A DNA stretch of 64,000 nucleotides from Bacillus sp. V2I10 (GCF_030817055.1 NZ_JAUSYV010000001.1:1078001-1142000), one strand, 5' to 3'; numbered from the stretch's first letter, positions 1-8,082 are shown. Notes: a model not told the origin generated them from the letters alone. Made by a program: numbers and translations.

Positions 1-821
1 TTACAAATGTAAATGATGAATTTTTACAGGAAATCGAGCTCGCTGTACCTGAAGCAATTAAGTGGAATGCAGAAGATGGACTTGAGCTTCACGGGTGGAT
101 CATGAAGCCGGTTGGATTTAAGGAAAGCGAAAAATACCCGCTCGTTCTTGAAATACATGGCGGTCCGCACGCCATGTATGCCAACACTTATTTCCATGAG
201 TTTCAGATGCTTGCATCAAGCGGGAAAGCCGTCCTCTATACAAATCCGCGGGGAAGCCATGGATATGGACAGCATTTTGTTGATCAGGTGCGCGGTGATT
301 ATGGAGGAAGCGACTATACCGATTTAATGAGTGCGGTGGATTATGCTCTTGAAAGCTATGATTATATTGATAAAGATCGATTAGGTGTAACTGGAGGCAG
401 CTATGGCGGGTTTATGACAAACTGGATTGTCGGTCATACAAACCGGTTTAAAGCAGCTGTTACACAGCGTTCAATCAGCAACTGGATCAGCTTCTACGGA
501 GTGAGTGATATCGGCTATTACTTTACAGAGTGGGAAATCGGCGGCAATCTGATCGATGATTTTGATAAACTGTGGCAGCACTCGCCGTTAAAATATGTCA
601 CAAACGTAGAAACGCCTCTATTGATTCTTCATGGCGAAAAAGACTACCGCTGTCCTGTAGAGCAGGCTGAGCAGCTTTATATCGCTTTAAAGCGCCTGAA
701 AAAAGAAACAAAACTCGTGCGCTTTCCAGAGGCGAATCATGAATTATCCAGAAGCGGGCATCCTAAGCTTAGGATCGACCGGTTAAATCATATAAAAAAT
801 TGGTTCAGCGAATATTTATAA
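1..821 (+). CDS. yuxL: S9 family peptidase / acylaminoacyl-peptidase, C-terminal part (YuxL-like)
   Basis: Serine peptidase of the prolyl oligopeptidase (S9) family, cytosolic, cleaving short or N-acylated peptides. The reading frame is open from position 3 to the left edge, so the gene is 5'-truncated by the window; the first in-window ATG at 102 is internal. Only the alpha/beta-hydrolase domain is visible. It has the nucleophile elbow GGSYGG, the acid residue in HGEKDYRCP and the His in ANHELSRSG, so the catalytic triad looks intact. The N-terminal beta-propeller is off the window. A strong hairpin follows and separates it from the convergent NifU-like gene. The yuxL name rests on family plus synteny with B. 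subtilis. Confidence 0.9.
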   Translation, partial: TNVNDEFLQEIELAVPEAIKWNAEDGLELHGWIMKPVGFKESEKYPLVLEIHGGPHAMYANTYFHEFQMLASSGKAVLYTNPRGSHGYGQHFVDQVRGDYGGSDYTDLMSAVDYALESYDYIDKDRLGVTGGSYGGFMTNWIVGHTNRFKAAVTQRSISNWISFYGVSDIGYYFTEWEIGGNLIDDFDKLWQHSPLKYVTNVETPLLILHGEKDYRCPVEQAEQLYIALKRLKKETKLVRFPEANHELSRSGHPKLRIDRLNHIKNWFSEYL

Positions 822-828
822 ACATAAA

Positions 829-858
829 AAAAGATGGTGAGCGGGCTCACCATCTTTT
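829..858. terminator. Bidirectional terminator between yuxL and yutI
   Basis: A GATGGTGAGC / GCTCACCATC stem has an A-tract on the left and a T-tract on the right, so it can end transcripts of both convergent genes. Confidence 0.85.
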
Positions 859-867
859 CATTTTGCA

Positions 868-1107
868 TTAGAATACTTGTTCTACCTCTACAACACCCGG
901 TACTTCTTCAAGAAGAGCGCGTTCAATCCCTGCTTTAAGTGTGATTGTTGAACTTGGGCAGCTGCCGCAGGCTCCTAAAAGGCGTAATTTTACGATGCCG
1001 TCTTCTACATCTACTAGTTCACAATCCCCGCCATCACGAAGCAAGAATGGGCGTAATTTATCTAATACTTCCTGTACTTGTTCTACCATTTGAGTTTCTG
1101 TTGTCAA
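868..1107 (-). CDS. yutI: NifU-like Fe-S scaffold protein (YutI)
   Basis: A 79-aa stand-alone NifU C-terminal domain, cytosolic, carrying or delivering Fe-S clusters to apoproteins. The cluster-binding CxxC is C47-G-S-C50, followed by the family's PSSTITLKAGIE segment. The likely start is TTG at 1107, because AAGGAG sits 9 nt upstream; the internal ATG at codon 7 has no comparable site. It is convergent with the S9 peptidase and divergent from yuzD, as in B. subtilis. Full length for the family. Confidence 0.92.
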   Translation of the reverse strand: MTTETQMVEQVQEVLDKLRPFLLRDGGDCELVDVEDGIVKLRLLGACGSCPSSTITLKAGIERALLEEVPGVVEVEQVF

Positions 1108-1308
1108 CTTAATCGACTCCTTCCTTATCCTGCTATTATATTCAAATAAACGCTGAAAATCTATTCATATGATTGAAGTAAAATCTGTTAATGTCACTAT
1201 TTTAACATATTCCGCGGCGAATAAAAATGGATACTTTCAGCATATAAGTTTTCATGGAAAAAAAACGCTTCCTCCCTTACAATGAAACTTAAGAAAAGGG
1301 GGAATACG

Positions 1309-1633
1309 ATGAAAAAACAAGTGGAAGTGTGTATATATGGAGCTGAAGTATTATGCCCAAGCTGTGTAAATCTTCCCTCATCAAAAGAAACATATGAATG
1401 GCTGGAAGCAGCAATTTCAAGGAAATTCCCGAAGCAGCAGTTTAAAATAGAATATGTTGATGTATTTTCGCCTCAAGACAATCCAGAAAAAAAGAGTTTT
1501 GCGGGAGAAAATCGCAAATGATGAGTATTTTTACCCTTTGGTTGTTATTAATGGAGTGGTAGTAGGAGAAGGCAATCCGAAATTGAAAACAATTTATGCG
1601 GAAATGGAGAAGCATGGGTATGTTTCTGCTTAA
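1309..1633 (+). pseudogene. yuzD: YuzD family (DUF1462) protein, frameshifted
   Basis: A thioredoxin-fold small protein of the YuzD family with the N-terminal VLCPSC motif. ATG 1309 is preferred over 1282 because AGGGGG lies 7 nt upstream of it. The first frame stops at 1519-1521 after residue 70. The conserved C-terminal half (EKIANDEYFYPLVV, then VGEGNPKLKTIYAE) continues in another frame to the TAA at 1631-1633. The frames join across a run of seven A at 1487-1493. Either the gene is newly broken, or one A was miscounted, or slippage restores the product. A homopolymer error is a real possibility. Confidence 0.75.
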
Positions 1634-1750
1634 TCATTTAACGTGCAAGTGCAGCTTGCTGAAAATGTTTTTTTATAATTAGAACAAATAATAAACTGAA
1701 TGATTCAAGGTCTGGGCGCTCACCCCATAAAAAATCCCTCAGATTAAAGA

Positions 1751-1787
1751 AAAAACGCAAGGCATCTCATTGCCTTGCGTTTTTCTT
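1751..1787. terminator. Intrinsic terminator downstream of yuzD
   Basis: Stem AAACGCAAGGCA / TGCCTTGCGTTT with a short TCTCAT loop and a T-tract; symmetrical, so usable in both directions. The left copy of the 23-bp direct repeat starts in its 3' flank. Confidence 0.9.
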
Positions 1788-1806
1788 ATCCATTATGGTA
1801 TTTGTA
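1784..1806. repeat. Left 23-bp direct repeat of the islet (copy of the yutJ 3' end)
   Basis: Identical over 23 nt to 6192-6214, which encodes the last codons and stop of yutJ. The two copies bracket about 4.4 kb of accessory DNA, as expected of attL/attR generated by integration at a gene 3' end. No integrase is recognised inside. Confidence 0.75.
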
Positions 1807-1941
1807 ACGGTGCACTCCGAGGCCAGCATAAACGCTTTCGTTTTTGCCATAGCTGCATTCGTGGCTCTTGTTATTAACTTATATGCAATCTGGAAAAACA
1901 CTCATATAAGCAAAAAAGCTATAATCGGTTTTTATATTTAG
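1795..1941 (+). CDS. Small hydrophobic ORF or membrane-protein fragment
   Basis: A 48-codon frame whose ATG lies inside the left direct repeat. Residues 14-35 (NAFVFAIAAFVALVINLYAI) form one clear transmembrane segment, followed by a basic tail. There is no good Shine-Dalgarno site. It is probably the C-terminal piece of a membrane protein fused to the repeat when the islet inserted, rather than an intact gene. I do not recognise the family. Confidence 0.3.
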   Translation: MVFVTVHSEASINAFVFAIAAFVALVINLYAIWKNTHISKKAIIGFYI

Positions 1942-2061
1942 GAATGAATACTTTTATTAACCATTTTTTTATTCTTATATATATATATCAAATAAAATGG
2001 GATTACTATTATGCTTTTTACGCACTTAAAGTATTATTTATAAGTTGGACATTGCCTGCTC

Positions 2062-2784
2062 TTAGATACGCTTATGAATCACATCAGGTACTTCTTGAAG
2101 TGAATTTAGTGTTAAAAAATCACTACTATGCTCAACGTTAACTTCAACAACGTTATATTGCCATTCTGATTCAGCTGGAATAAATATTGCATGGATATTC
2201 ATTTCAAGTGCTGGGACAATATCAGTTCTTAATGAATTTCCCACCATCCATGTTACTTTAGGATCGGCATTAATTGTTTTTAAAATATCCGATAGAGCTG
2301 TTGTATCTTTATGTTCCGAAATAAAAATACGATGTTCAAAATATATAGCGAGTTCTAACTGGGCAATTTTCCTGCTTTGATTAGCCTCATCCCCCCCTGT
2401 GTGTAAATATAATTCATGTCCCTCTTCTTTTAAACGTTGTAGTGTTTCATTCATATATGGAATTGGTTCAACCGGAATATCAAATACCTTAAACCCCAAT
2501 TCTCTTAGATATTGGATTTCGTCTTTTTTCTTTTCCCTCCCTGTTAGGTCACAAAAGTATTTATAAGTACCAACAAATGACTCGGGAAACCGTTCCGACT
2601 TTAAACCGTGCTGACTAATCGCTGTAACATCAATTTGAAGTTGTTTCTGTTTTATTTCTTCCTTGGTTATGGGGTCAAACCATGTGATCATTTGGTTAGC
2701 GAACTCACCTATTACTTGGTTAAAATATCTATTACAGTATGATAATGTATCGTCAAGGTTAAATAAAATGTTTTGCTTTTGCAT
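2062..2784 (-). CDS. HAD-superfamily hydrolase-like protein with altered nucleophile
   Basis: A 240-aa haloacid dehalogenase fold, full length for the group. Motif I is FNLDDTL, where the usual nucleophile Asp of DxDxT is Asn9 (codon AAC). The second Asp (D11) and T13 remain. Motif II is LYLHTGG and motif IV is WMVGNSLRTDI. HAD phosphatases need the first Asp to form the phospho-aspartyl intermediate, so the protein is probably impaired or has a non-catalytic role. It lies inside the islet and is not co-oriented with neighbours. Confidence 0.8.
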   Translation of the reverse strand: MQKQNILFNLDDTLSYCNRYFNQVIGEFANQMITWFDPITKEEIKQKQLQIDVTAISQHGLKSERFPESFVGTYKYFCDLTGREKKKDEIQYLRELGFKVFDIPVEPIPYMNETLQRLKEEGHELYLHTGGDEANQSRKIAQLELAIYFEHRIFISEHKDTTALSDILKTINADPKVTWMVGNSLRTDIVPALEMNIHAIFIPAESEWQYNVVEVNVEHSSDFLTLNSLQEVPDVIHKRI

Positions 2785-2849
2785 TTTTTACCCCTTTCCA
2801 AGTATTTTAAGCTCTAACTATTGTCCCACAATGTCTAAGTTAATATTAC

Positions 2850-3110
2850 TTGAAGTCAGCTTACGATATTTCATCAACCTGGTACATACTTGGTCGAGAT
2901 AGTAATAATAATTACATAACCGCTGATCTATATCCTTCACGTCTTGGTCGATGTTATGACAGTCATTGGGAGAATTATGGTGTGGTAGGGAGTTGTCCTA
3001 TTATCGCTCAATCTTTTACTGAACTTCTAAAACGTTTGGTTAGTGGTAAAGGACAGTTTTGGTATTGGCTACAAGATAAATTTGTTACCATTGGGGATAC
3101 GTATGATTAG
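2850..3110 (+). pseudogene. SMI1/KNR4 (SUKH) family protein, C-terminal remnant
   Basis: The frame contains the C-terminal half typical of SUKH/SMI1-KNR4 proteins: DSNNNYITADLYP, RLGRCYDSHWENYG, then SFTELLKRLVSGKG and WYWLQDKF. Family members are about 150 aa and often act as immunity proteins to contact-dependent toxins. Here roughly the first half is missing, ATG 2850 has no ribosome site, and no toxin gene is nearby. I read it as a 5'-truncated remnant left in the islet. Confidence 0.6.
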
Positions 3111-3380
3111 TAACATGCATCAGCCTAAGTGTGATGCATATCTTTTGTTTTAACTCATTTATTATTCAACAAACGGGTGCTAGAGTTGAAGAACAGGGGT
3201 TGCTGCGGCAACCGTTTTGAGTGCTAACGGGCAGGTTAATGGAGGAAGTTTTCTAGAGATAAAAGATTCATCTTAGACTGGCGGCTTATTGATACTAAAA
3301 AGTTATTATTAATGCCCTGAATAAATTCAGATAATTACTTATACATATAAATTAACACTGATTTTTTTGGGAGGGAAATT
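3111..3380. other. Non-coding debris between SUKH remnant and aminotransferase
   Basis: Contains the hairpin and a short partial match (around 3168-3182) to the start of the 51-bp repeats at 4411 and 5524. No convincing gene. Confidence 0.4.
3115..3139 (+). terminator. Hairpin after the SUKH remnant
   Basis: ATGCATCA / TGATGCAT stem with a 9-nt loop, followed by a T-rich stretch; moderate strength. Confidence 0.5.
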
Positions 3381-4284
3381 GTGTATATTTTTAATCAGGG
3401 GCAATTCCTAAATGAGGATAATGTTTCGGTTAGTACGAAATAAAGGATTAAATTATGGATTGGGTTGTTTTGAAGGAATAAGGGCTTTTTGGAATGAAAA
3501 ACAAAAACAACTTTTTGTTTTTCGACTTCTAGATCACTATAAACGATTCCATGAGTCTGGTCATTCACTGCATCTAAATATTCCTTATTCTCAGATGCAA
3601 TTAGTATATTGGACAATACAATTATTAAAAATAAACAATATCCGGGAAGATGTTTATATCCGTCCTATTTGTATTAATGGTGAAATTACACTAGGCCCTG
3701 AATTGGGAGGTCCTTTTAATCGAGTAATGATTTATTGTACTCATTTAAAAGAGTACATTGCTAAACCAGCTTTAAACGTAAGTGTCTCTTCCTGGACACG
3801 GGTGGGCAGTAATATGATACCCCCTCAAGTAAAGCCTACAGGAGGTTATTTGAATTCAGCCTTAGCGTCTACAGAAGCTAGGTTAAATGGGTACGATGAA
3901 GCTATTTTTCTTACAAAGGAAGGAAATGTAAGTGAAGGACCAGGAGAGAACATTTTTATCGTCAAAAATAATCAATTGATAACTCCTCCTATATCAGACG
4001 ATATTCTGTCAGGAATTACTCGAGATACTGTCATGCAATTAGCTAAACATGAATTGCGGTTACCTGTTTTTGAAAAGAGCCTAGCAAGAACAGAGCTATA
4101 TTCAGCCGATGAAGTTTTTTTTACAGGTACGGCTATCGGAATTAAATCTATCATACAAATCGACCGAAGAATTATTGGAACAGGACAAGAGGGACCGATT
4201 ACAAAGGAAATTAGGTCTATATATGAAAAAATTGTTAGGGGAGACAATGTAAATTATTTAGGCTATTGTACACCAGTGTATTAA
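3381..4284 (+). pseudogene. Class IV (branched-chain type) aminotransferase, frameshifted near its start
   Basis: PLP-dependent fold-type IV aminotransferase related to IlvE. From 3412 the frame gives GLNYGLGCFEGIRAF, the Schiff-base Lys region VKPTGGYLNSALAS, then DEAIFLTKEGNVSEGPGENI and EVFFTGTA, and runs to a normal C-terminus. The best start is GTG 3381, because GGGAGGG lies just upstream. That frame reads about 20 plausible N-terminal residues and stops at 3441-3443, and the conserved part resumes one base further on (around 3436-3441). If ATG 3412 were used instead, a 290-aa N-terminally short protein would result. There is only an AAA run at the junction, so a simple homopolymer error is less likely than in yuzD. 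Confidence 0.7.
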
Positions 4285-4710
4285 AAATTATTAAATGCCA
4301 TTGTTCAACAATACAAGATATACATGAAGTTAATGATGTGAAACGGGGTAAAATATAAGTAGTTTTTAGTTTGTTTTTCAACATAATATGTGAACTTTTT
4401 CACTTAAAGTAACGGGTGCTTTTCTTCAATAAGACAACATAAATGATCTTCAACAATCGGGCCATTTTCTTGAATAAAAGAGAAGGGATTATTCGTAAGT
4501 AAATCGAAGTTAATTCAGAAGATGTAATTTAGTTTAGCATTGGGACGTACTACTCAACATTAAGAAGGAAGAAAATTATAAAGAAAGTGGGAGATCTATT
4601 GGATACAAAAGAGATATTGAAACGGTTCGAACAGGTTGCTACATACTATATTGAAGAAATCCACATCAGGTGTTTGTGATAACATAAGGAATAAAGAGAG
4701 GAGAAATCAT
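4285..4710. other. Junction region: repeat copy and 5' fragment of a DinB-like gene
   Basis: Holds the left 51-bp repeat (4411-4461). At about 4600-4677 a short frame starts TTG GAT ACA and reads LDTKEILKRFEQVATYYIEE before stopping. This resembles the N-terminus of a DinB-superfamily protein and appears cut off by the DUF899 gene insertion. Confidence 0.4.
4411..4461. repeat. 51-bp repeat, left copy (flanks the DUF899 block)
   Basis: Matches 5524-5574 at 47 of 51 positions in direct orientation. Together the copies bracket the DinB fragment and the GC-rich DUF899 gene. Confidence 0.7.
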
Positions 4711-5382
4711 ATGACGAAGAACAAAACAGTACTTCCGCAAGTCGTGTCAGAAGACGAGTGGCAGCTTGCTCGCGAAAAACTGCTCGTCAAAGAGAAGGAA
4801 CTCACTCGTGCGTTGGACGCTCTGGCCGCGGAGCGTCGGAGGCTGCCGATGGTCCGGATCGACAAAGAGTACGTCTTCGAGGGCCTGAACGGTAAAGTAA
4901 GCCTGCTTGATCTTTTCGACGGACGTCGCCAGCTCATCGTTTACCACTTCATGATGGCTCCGGGTTCCGACCACCGTTGCCCAGGCTGCTCGTCCTTCGT
5001 AGACAACATTGGGCATCTCGCTCATCTACATGCCCGTGATACCACCTTAATTCTAGTTTCCCCCGCACCACTGTCACAGATCGAGCCCTACAAGAAGCGC
5101 ATGGGCTGGACTGTGCCCTGGTTCTCTTCGAACGGCGACAACTTCAACGTCGACTGCGGTGCGGGCAGTGGATTCGGCCTGAGTGTCTTCCTCCGTGATA
5201 ACGACAGCGTCTTTCGCACCTATTACACGACGGCACGCGGCGTCGACAGGATCAAGGCCGACTTCAATTTCCTGGACCTGACACCCTTCGGTCGCCAGGA
5301 AGACTGGGAAGATTCACCTGAGGGGTGGCCGCAAACCCCGCCTTATACGTGGTGGCGCCTACACGACGAATACGGTGATTGA
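4711..5382 (+). CDS. DUF899 (thioredoxin-like) family protein, GC-rich
   Basis: A 223-aa cytosolic protein of the DUF899 family: an N-terminal helical part (VVSEDEWQLAREKLL), then a thioredoxin-like core with LIVYHFMMAPGSDHRCPGCS and the late FGRQEDWEDSPEGWPQ segment. The start is ATG 4711 with AGAGAGGAG 5-7 nt upstream; the longer frame from 4636 runs through DinB debris. Third codon positions are mostly G/C, quite unlike the AT-rich neighbours, so the gene was probably acquired from a higher-GC donor. Its biochemical function is unknown to me; the CPGC pair suggests redox or metal chemistry. Confidence 0.85.
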   Translation: MTKNKTVLPQVVSEDEWQLAREKLLVKEKELTRALDALAAERRRLPMVRIDKEYVFEGLNGKVSLLDLFDGRRQLIVYHFMMAPGSDHRCPGCSSFVDNIGHLAHLHARDTTLILVSPAPLSQIEPYKKRMGWTVPWFSSNGDNFNVDCGAGSGFGLSVFLRDNDSVFRTYYTTARGVDRIKADFNFLDLTPFGRQEDWEDSPEGWPQTPPYTWWRLHDEYGD

Positions 5383-5523
5383 GAGGGGAGTAGTCTAAAA
5401 CGGCTGTGTCCGAGTTACGTGCAAAAGTGGGACATAGTATGAGGAAAGCTTTGTATAGCAGCTTATTCATTAGATGCCATACAACACAATTTAATCTTAA
5501 AGCCTATTTTTTAGTCTTCCACA

Positions 5524-5574
5524 AACGGGCGCTTTTCTTCGATAAGACAACATAAATAATATTCAACAATCGGG
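5524..5574. repeat. 51-bp repeat, right copy
   Basis: Direct-oriented partner of 4411-4461 (4 mismatches). Begins AACGGGCGCTTTTCTTCGAT. Confidence 0.7.
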
Positions 5575-5607
5575 GGCGATTGATGAAGAACCACGCCCCT
5601 AATGATA

Positions 5608-5867
5608 TCAATGCTCACTTATTGAGTTAGCGATTTCTGCTAATACTTCTTTTGAAACTGTGGGAAGTTCTTTACTAATACTCTGAATGTATTGAAAGCC
5701 AAGAGGCTTTTATCCTGTCCAATAAGAAGGTATCCGCAAGAATAACGCTCTCCTTCCCTGCTTGTTACATAGGTGGGTGTAGTCACCCATAGATTTGGAT
5801 GATTTTGAGTTACGATATATGGATTATAACATATGAAATTGGTAATTATTGAATAAATATGATTCAA
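5608..5867 (-). pseudogene. Unrecognised frameshifted remnant
   Basis: The upstream frame reads ...YVTSREGERYSCGYLLIGQD. The conserved-looking continuation (GFQYIQSISKELPTVSKEVL, then AEIANSISEH and TGA at 5608) lies in another frame joined near 5705-5715. Further upstream on the same strand (about 5895-6010) another coding-like piece reads GKLKQFPQKLYDVLKTSPKE. All may derive from one decayed gene. I cannot assign a family. Confidence 0.4.
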
Positions 5868-6191
5868 ATAGAACGGTAATTTGTGTCTATATATTTATGA
5901 GTAGTCACATTCATATCCCATCAGAGTTTCTTTCGGACTCGTTTTCAATACATCATATAACTTTTGTGGAAACTGTTTTAGCTTGCCTATACTTAGACCG
6001 ATCTTCCCCTAACATTTTGTCCAAATGGTGCCGTTAGGGATAAACTGTTGGTTGAGGTGGCAAAAACTTTTTTAGAAAAAACCCGCCAAAAACCCGCCCG
6101 AAGTTTAATTCTTTTTAATCTATTTTGATTTTCATAAATAAAAAAACCTTGATTTATCAAGGTTTTAAATGCAATAAAATCTATTTTAATG
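5868..6191. other. Right end of the islet, no intact gene
   Basis: Contains the short minus-strand coding remnant noted above, a GGCGGG-type direct duplication near 6080-6102, and the yutJ terminator. No integrase is recognised; one plus-strand tail (RDKLLVEVAKTFLEKTRQKP, about 6036-6093) could be a recombinase C-terminus, but this is a guess. Confidence 0.35.
6141..6168 (-). terminator. Terminator of yutJ
   Basis: AAAACCTTGAT / ATCAAGGTTTT stem followed, on the minus strand, by a run of T; 25 nt beyond the yutJ stop. Confidence 0.8.
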
Positions 6192-6214
6192 TCTTATCCA
6201 TTATGGTATTTGTA
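6192..6214. repeat. Right 23-bp direct repeat (3' end of yutJ)
   Basis: Covers the last seven codons (ending KYHNG) and stop codon of yutJ. Identical to 1784-1806. Confidence 0.75.
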
Positions 6215-7261
6215 CATCCAAAGTATACCCGATTTAAGCAGTCGAGGAACTCGTCCAATTAGAGGGCGGTCATTCACAAGGCCGAAACCATGTTTCTTTC
6301 CAAGCGATCCTAATACGCCTTTCAGCTTGAAGACAGGGAAGTCCTGCGGCAATTCTTCGCCATTCCACTTTTTAAGCAGAACTTGAACGATTTGTTCAGC
6401 CTGAGCTTCAGCAAGCTGTGCACTTGGTGCATGAGGAAGACTTGCACAGTCTCCAACAACAAATGCATCCTCGTGATGTGGAAGGTGATGCTGTTTTGTA
6501 AGCACTACACGGCCCTGAGGATCTTTATCAACAGGAAGATCTCTTACGACTTTGTTCGGCTGAATTCCTGCGGTCCATACGATGGCATCGTATGAAACAG
6601 GCTCATCATGATTATATAGAACATTTTGTTCTACCTTTGTCACGTTGGCACTGTTGATAATGGTTACGCCATGATCTTCAAACCAGCCTTGAACATATTT
6701 GCTGAGACGTTCTGGAAAACTGGACAGAATGTTTTTGCCGCGGTCATAAAGCGTGATCTTAAGATCTTTTCTGCTTTCCCGGAGTTCACTGGCAAGCTCA
6801 ACGCCGCTTAGTCCTGCGCCAACGATTGCAACAGAAGCACCGCCGCTTAAATTGTTAAGGAGCTGGTAGGTTTCTCTTGATTGATCGATTGTCTGAATGC
6901 TGTGGGTAAACTCTTTCGCGCCTGGAACATTATGATATTTGTCTTCACAGCCTAATCCGATAACAAGATCATCATATGAAATCGGTTCCTGATTATTCAG
7001 ATGAACCTTTTTTTCTTCAAGATCAACCGAGGTTATTTCCCCGAAAGTTACATGCAGGCGTTCATGCTCTGGAAAATCTACGCGGATATGATGGTCTGAA
7101 ATCGTTCCCGCAGCCAGTGCATAATATTCCGTTTTTAAACAATGATAGGGATTTTTATCTATAAGTGTAATGTGCACATCATCAGGCAGCTGACCTGGGA
7201 GCAGTCGATGAAGGACGCGCATGCCGCCGTATCCTCCGCCAAGAATTACTAAGTTCTTCAT
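6194..7261 (-). CDS. yutJ: NADH dehydrogenase-like oxidoreductase (YutJ)
   Basis: A 355-aa NDH-2-type flavoprotein, likely peripheral at the membrane, moving electrons from NAD(P)H to quinone or another acceptor. The FAD-binding GGGYGG is at residues 8-13 and a second Rossmann motif, VGAGLSGVELA, lies near residue 145. A flavin-contacting VGDCA follows in the C-terminal third. ATG 7261 is preceded by a purine-rich site. It is a paralogue of the yumB-type gene at 12552. Its 3' end is the integration target of the islet. Confidence 0.9.
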   Translation of the reverse strand: MKNLVILGGGYGGMRVLHRLLPGQLPDDVHITLIDKNPYHCLKTEYYALAAGTISDHHIRVDFPEHERLHVTFGEITSVDLEEKKVHLNNQEPISYDDLVIGLGCEDKYHNVPGAKEFTHSIQTIDQSRETYQLLNNLSGGASVAIVGAGLSGVELASELRESRKDLKITLYDRGKNILSSFPERLSKYVQGWFEDHGVTIINSANVTKVEQNVLYNHDEPVSYDAIVWTAGIQPNKVVRDLPVDKDPQGRVVLTKQHHLPHHEDAFVVGDCASLPHAPSAQLAEAQAEQIVQVLLKKWNGEELPQDFPVFKLKGVLGSLGKKHGFGLVNDRPLIGRVPRLLKSGILWMYKYHNG

Positions 7262-7550
7262 TGCAGATTCCCCTTTTTCTCCTCTTTTAGTGAGTGATAT
7301 TCTTATCTATAGGTTAAATCAGTTATTAAGAAAACCTTTGCAATATGCCATCTAAAAGTATAACGAATTTGATGATAAACCACAATATGTTATGAAAAAG
7401 TCGTCTATTAATCAGTATACCCGCCCATTAGTAAATCACTTTAATGAAAATGTGTTGGTATTTATGAAAAAAGTATAACATAAAACGTAAATTATTGACG
7501 ATAGTACATAGAAAGAGGTAGCATAGGATTGCAGGTGTGAGGTGATGAAG

Positions 7551-7787
7551 TTGAAACCAATAATAGAATTTTGTATAAGCAATTTAGCGAACGGTTCACA
7601 AGCTGCTTTGGAAAAGTTAGAAAAGGATCCTAATCTGGACATTATTGAATACGGATGTCTTGGATATTGCGGAAAATGCTATGCTTCTCTTTATGCCCTT
7701 GTAAACGGTGAGGTTGTAACTGGGGAATCATCTGAAGAGCTAGTTAAAAACATATATGATTACCTGGATGAGAATCCTATGTTCTAA
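7551..7787 (+). CDS. yuzB: YuzB family (DUF1450) protein
   Basis: A 78-aa cytosolic protein of UPF0349/DUF1450. The N-terminus reads LKPIIEFCISNLANGSQ and two conserved cysteines sit in GCLGYCGKC; these look like a redox or metal site, but function is unknown. I chose TTG 7551: the GAGGTGA ribosome site (7539-7545) would overlap the upstream GTG 7542 or ATG 7545, and the resulting length equals the B. subtilis protein. A candidate promoter lies near 7493-7522 (TTGACG, about 18 nt, TAGCAT). Confidence 0.9.
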   Translation: MKPIIEFCISNLANGSQAALEKLEKDPNLDIIEYGCLGYCGKCYASLYALVNGEVVTGESSEELVKNIYDYLDENPMF

Positions 7788-7789
7788 GC

Positions 7790-7819
7790 AAAACGCGTAC
7801 ATTTAGTACGCGTTTTTTT
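7790..7819 (+). terminator. yuzB terminator
   Basis: AAAACGCGTAC / GTACGCGTTTT stem, ATTTA loop, T7 tail. Confidence 0.9.
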
Positions 7820-7830
7820 ACTGCTTATAT

Positions 7831-7977
7831 TTAGCTGATTGGATACTTTTGTTTCAATTCTCTCATTTCTCGCCATCTGTCTTTTGCCATTTCAATGATG
7901 GCTTTTTCGGGGGTGTTTTTTCCCTTTTTCAATGACTTTTTTGCAGGTAAAAAGTATGATGTGTTAATAAAATGCAT
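7831..7977 (-). CDS. Small unknown ORF, 48 aa
   Basis: An intact minus-strand frame from ATG 7977 to TAA 7831. It encodes a basic, helix-prone peptide (AKKSLKKGKNTPEKAIIEMA, then KDRWREMRELKQKYPIS). Composition is protein-like with no rare-codon clustering. There is no convincing ribosome site, so it may be a fragment or a weakly expressed small protein. Family not recognised. Confidence 0.35.
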   Translation of the reverse strand: MHFINTSYFLPAKKSLKKGKNTPEKAIIEMAKDRWREMRELKQKYPIS

Positions 7978-8082
7978 TATTTGAATAACTTAAAGCAAAC
8001 AGATACAAAATAAGAGTAGACAATTAGCCCCTTGCCAGCATTTTAAGTGCAGTCATAGCAGGGAATTTCATGTTTTATCACG

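Noticed and set aside
4390..4403. Rex-like GTGAA-N4-TTCAC
   Set aside because: Sits in islet debris next to the 51-bp repeat with no redox gene downstream; likely chance.
4636..4710. Longer start for the DUF899 gene
   Set aside because: The extension translates DinB debris and the SD is at 4694-4706, pointing to ATG 4711.
5849..6037. 62-aa plus-strand ORF
   Set aside because: Opposite strand carries the more protein-like frame; no ribosome site.
6036..6093. Integrase C-terminus for the islet
   Set aside because: RDKLLVEVAKTFLEKTRQKP is suggestive but too short and lacks the catalytic R-H-R-Y residues.
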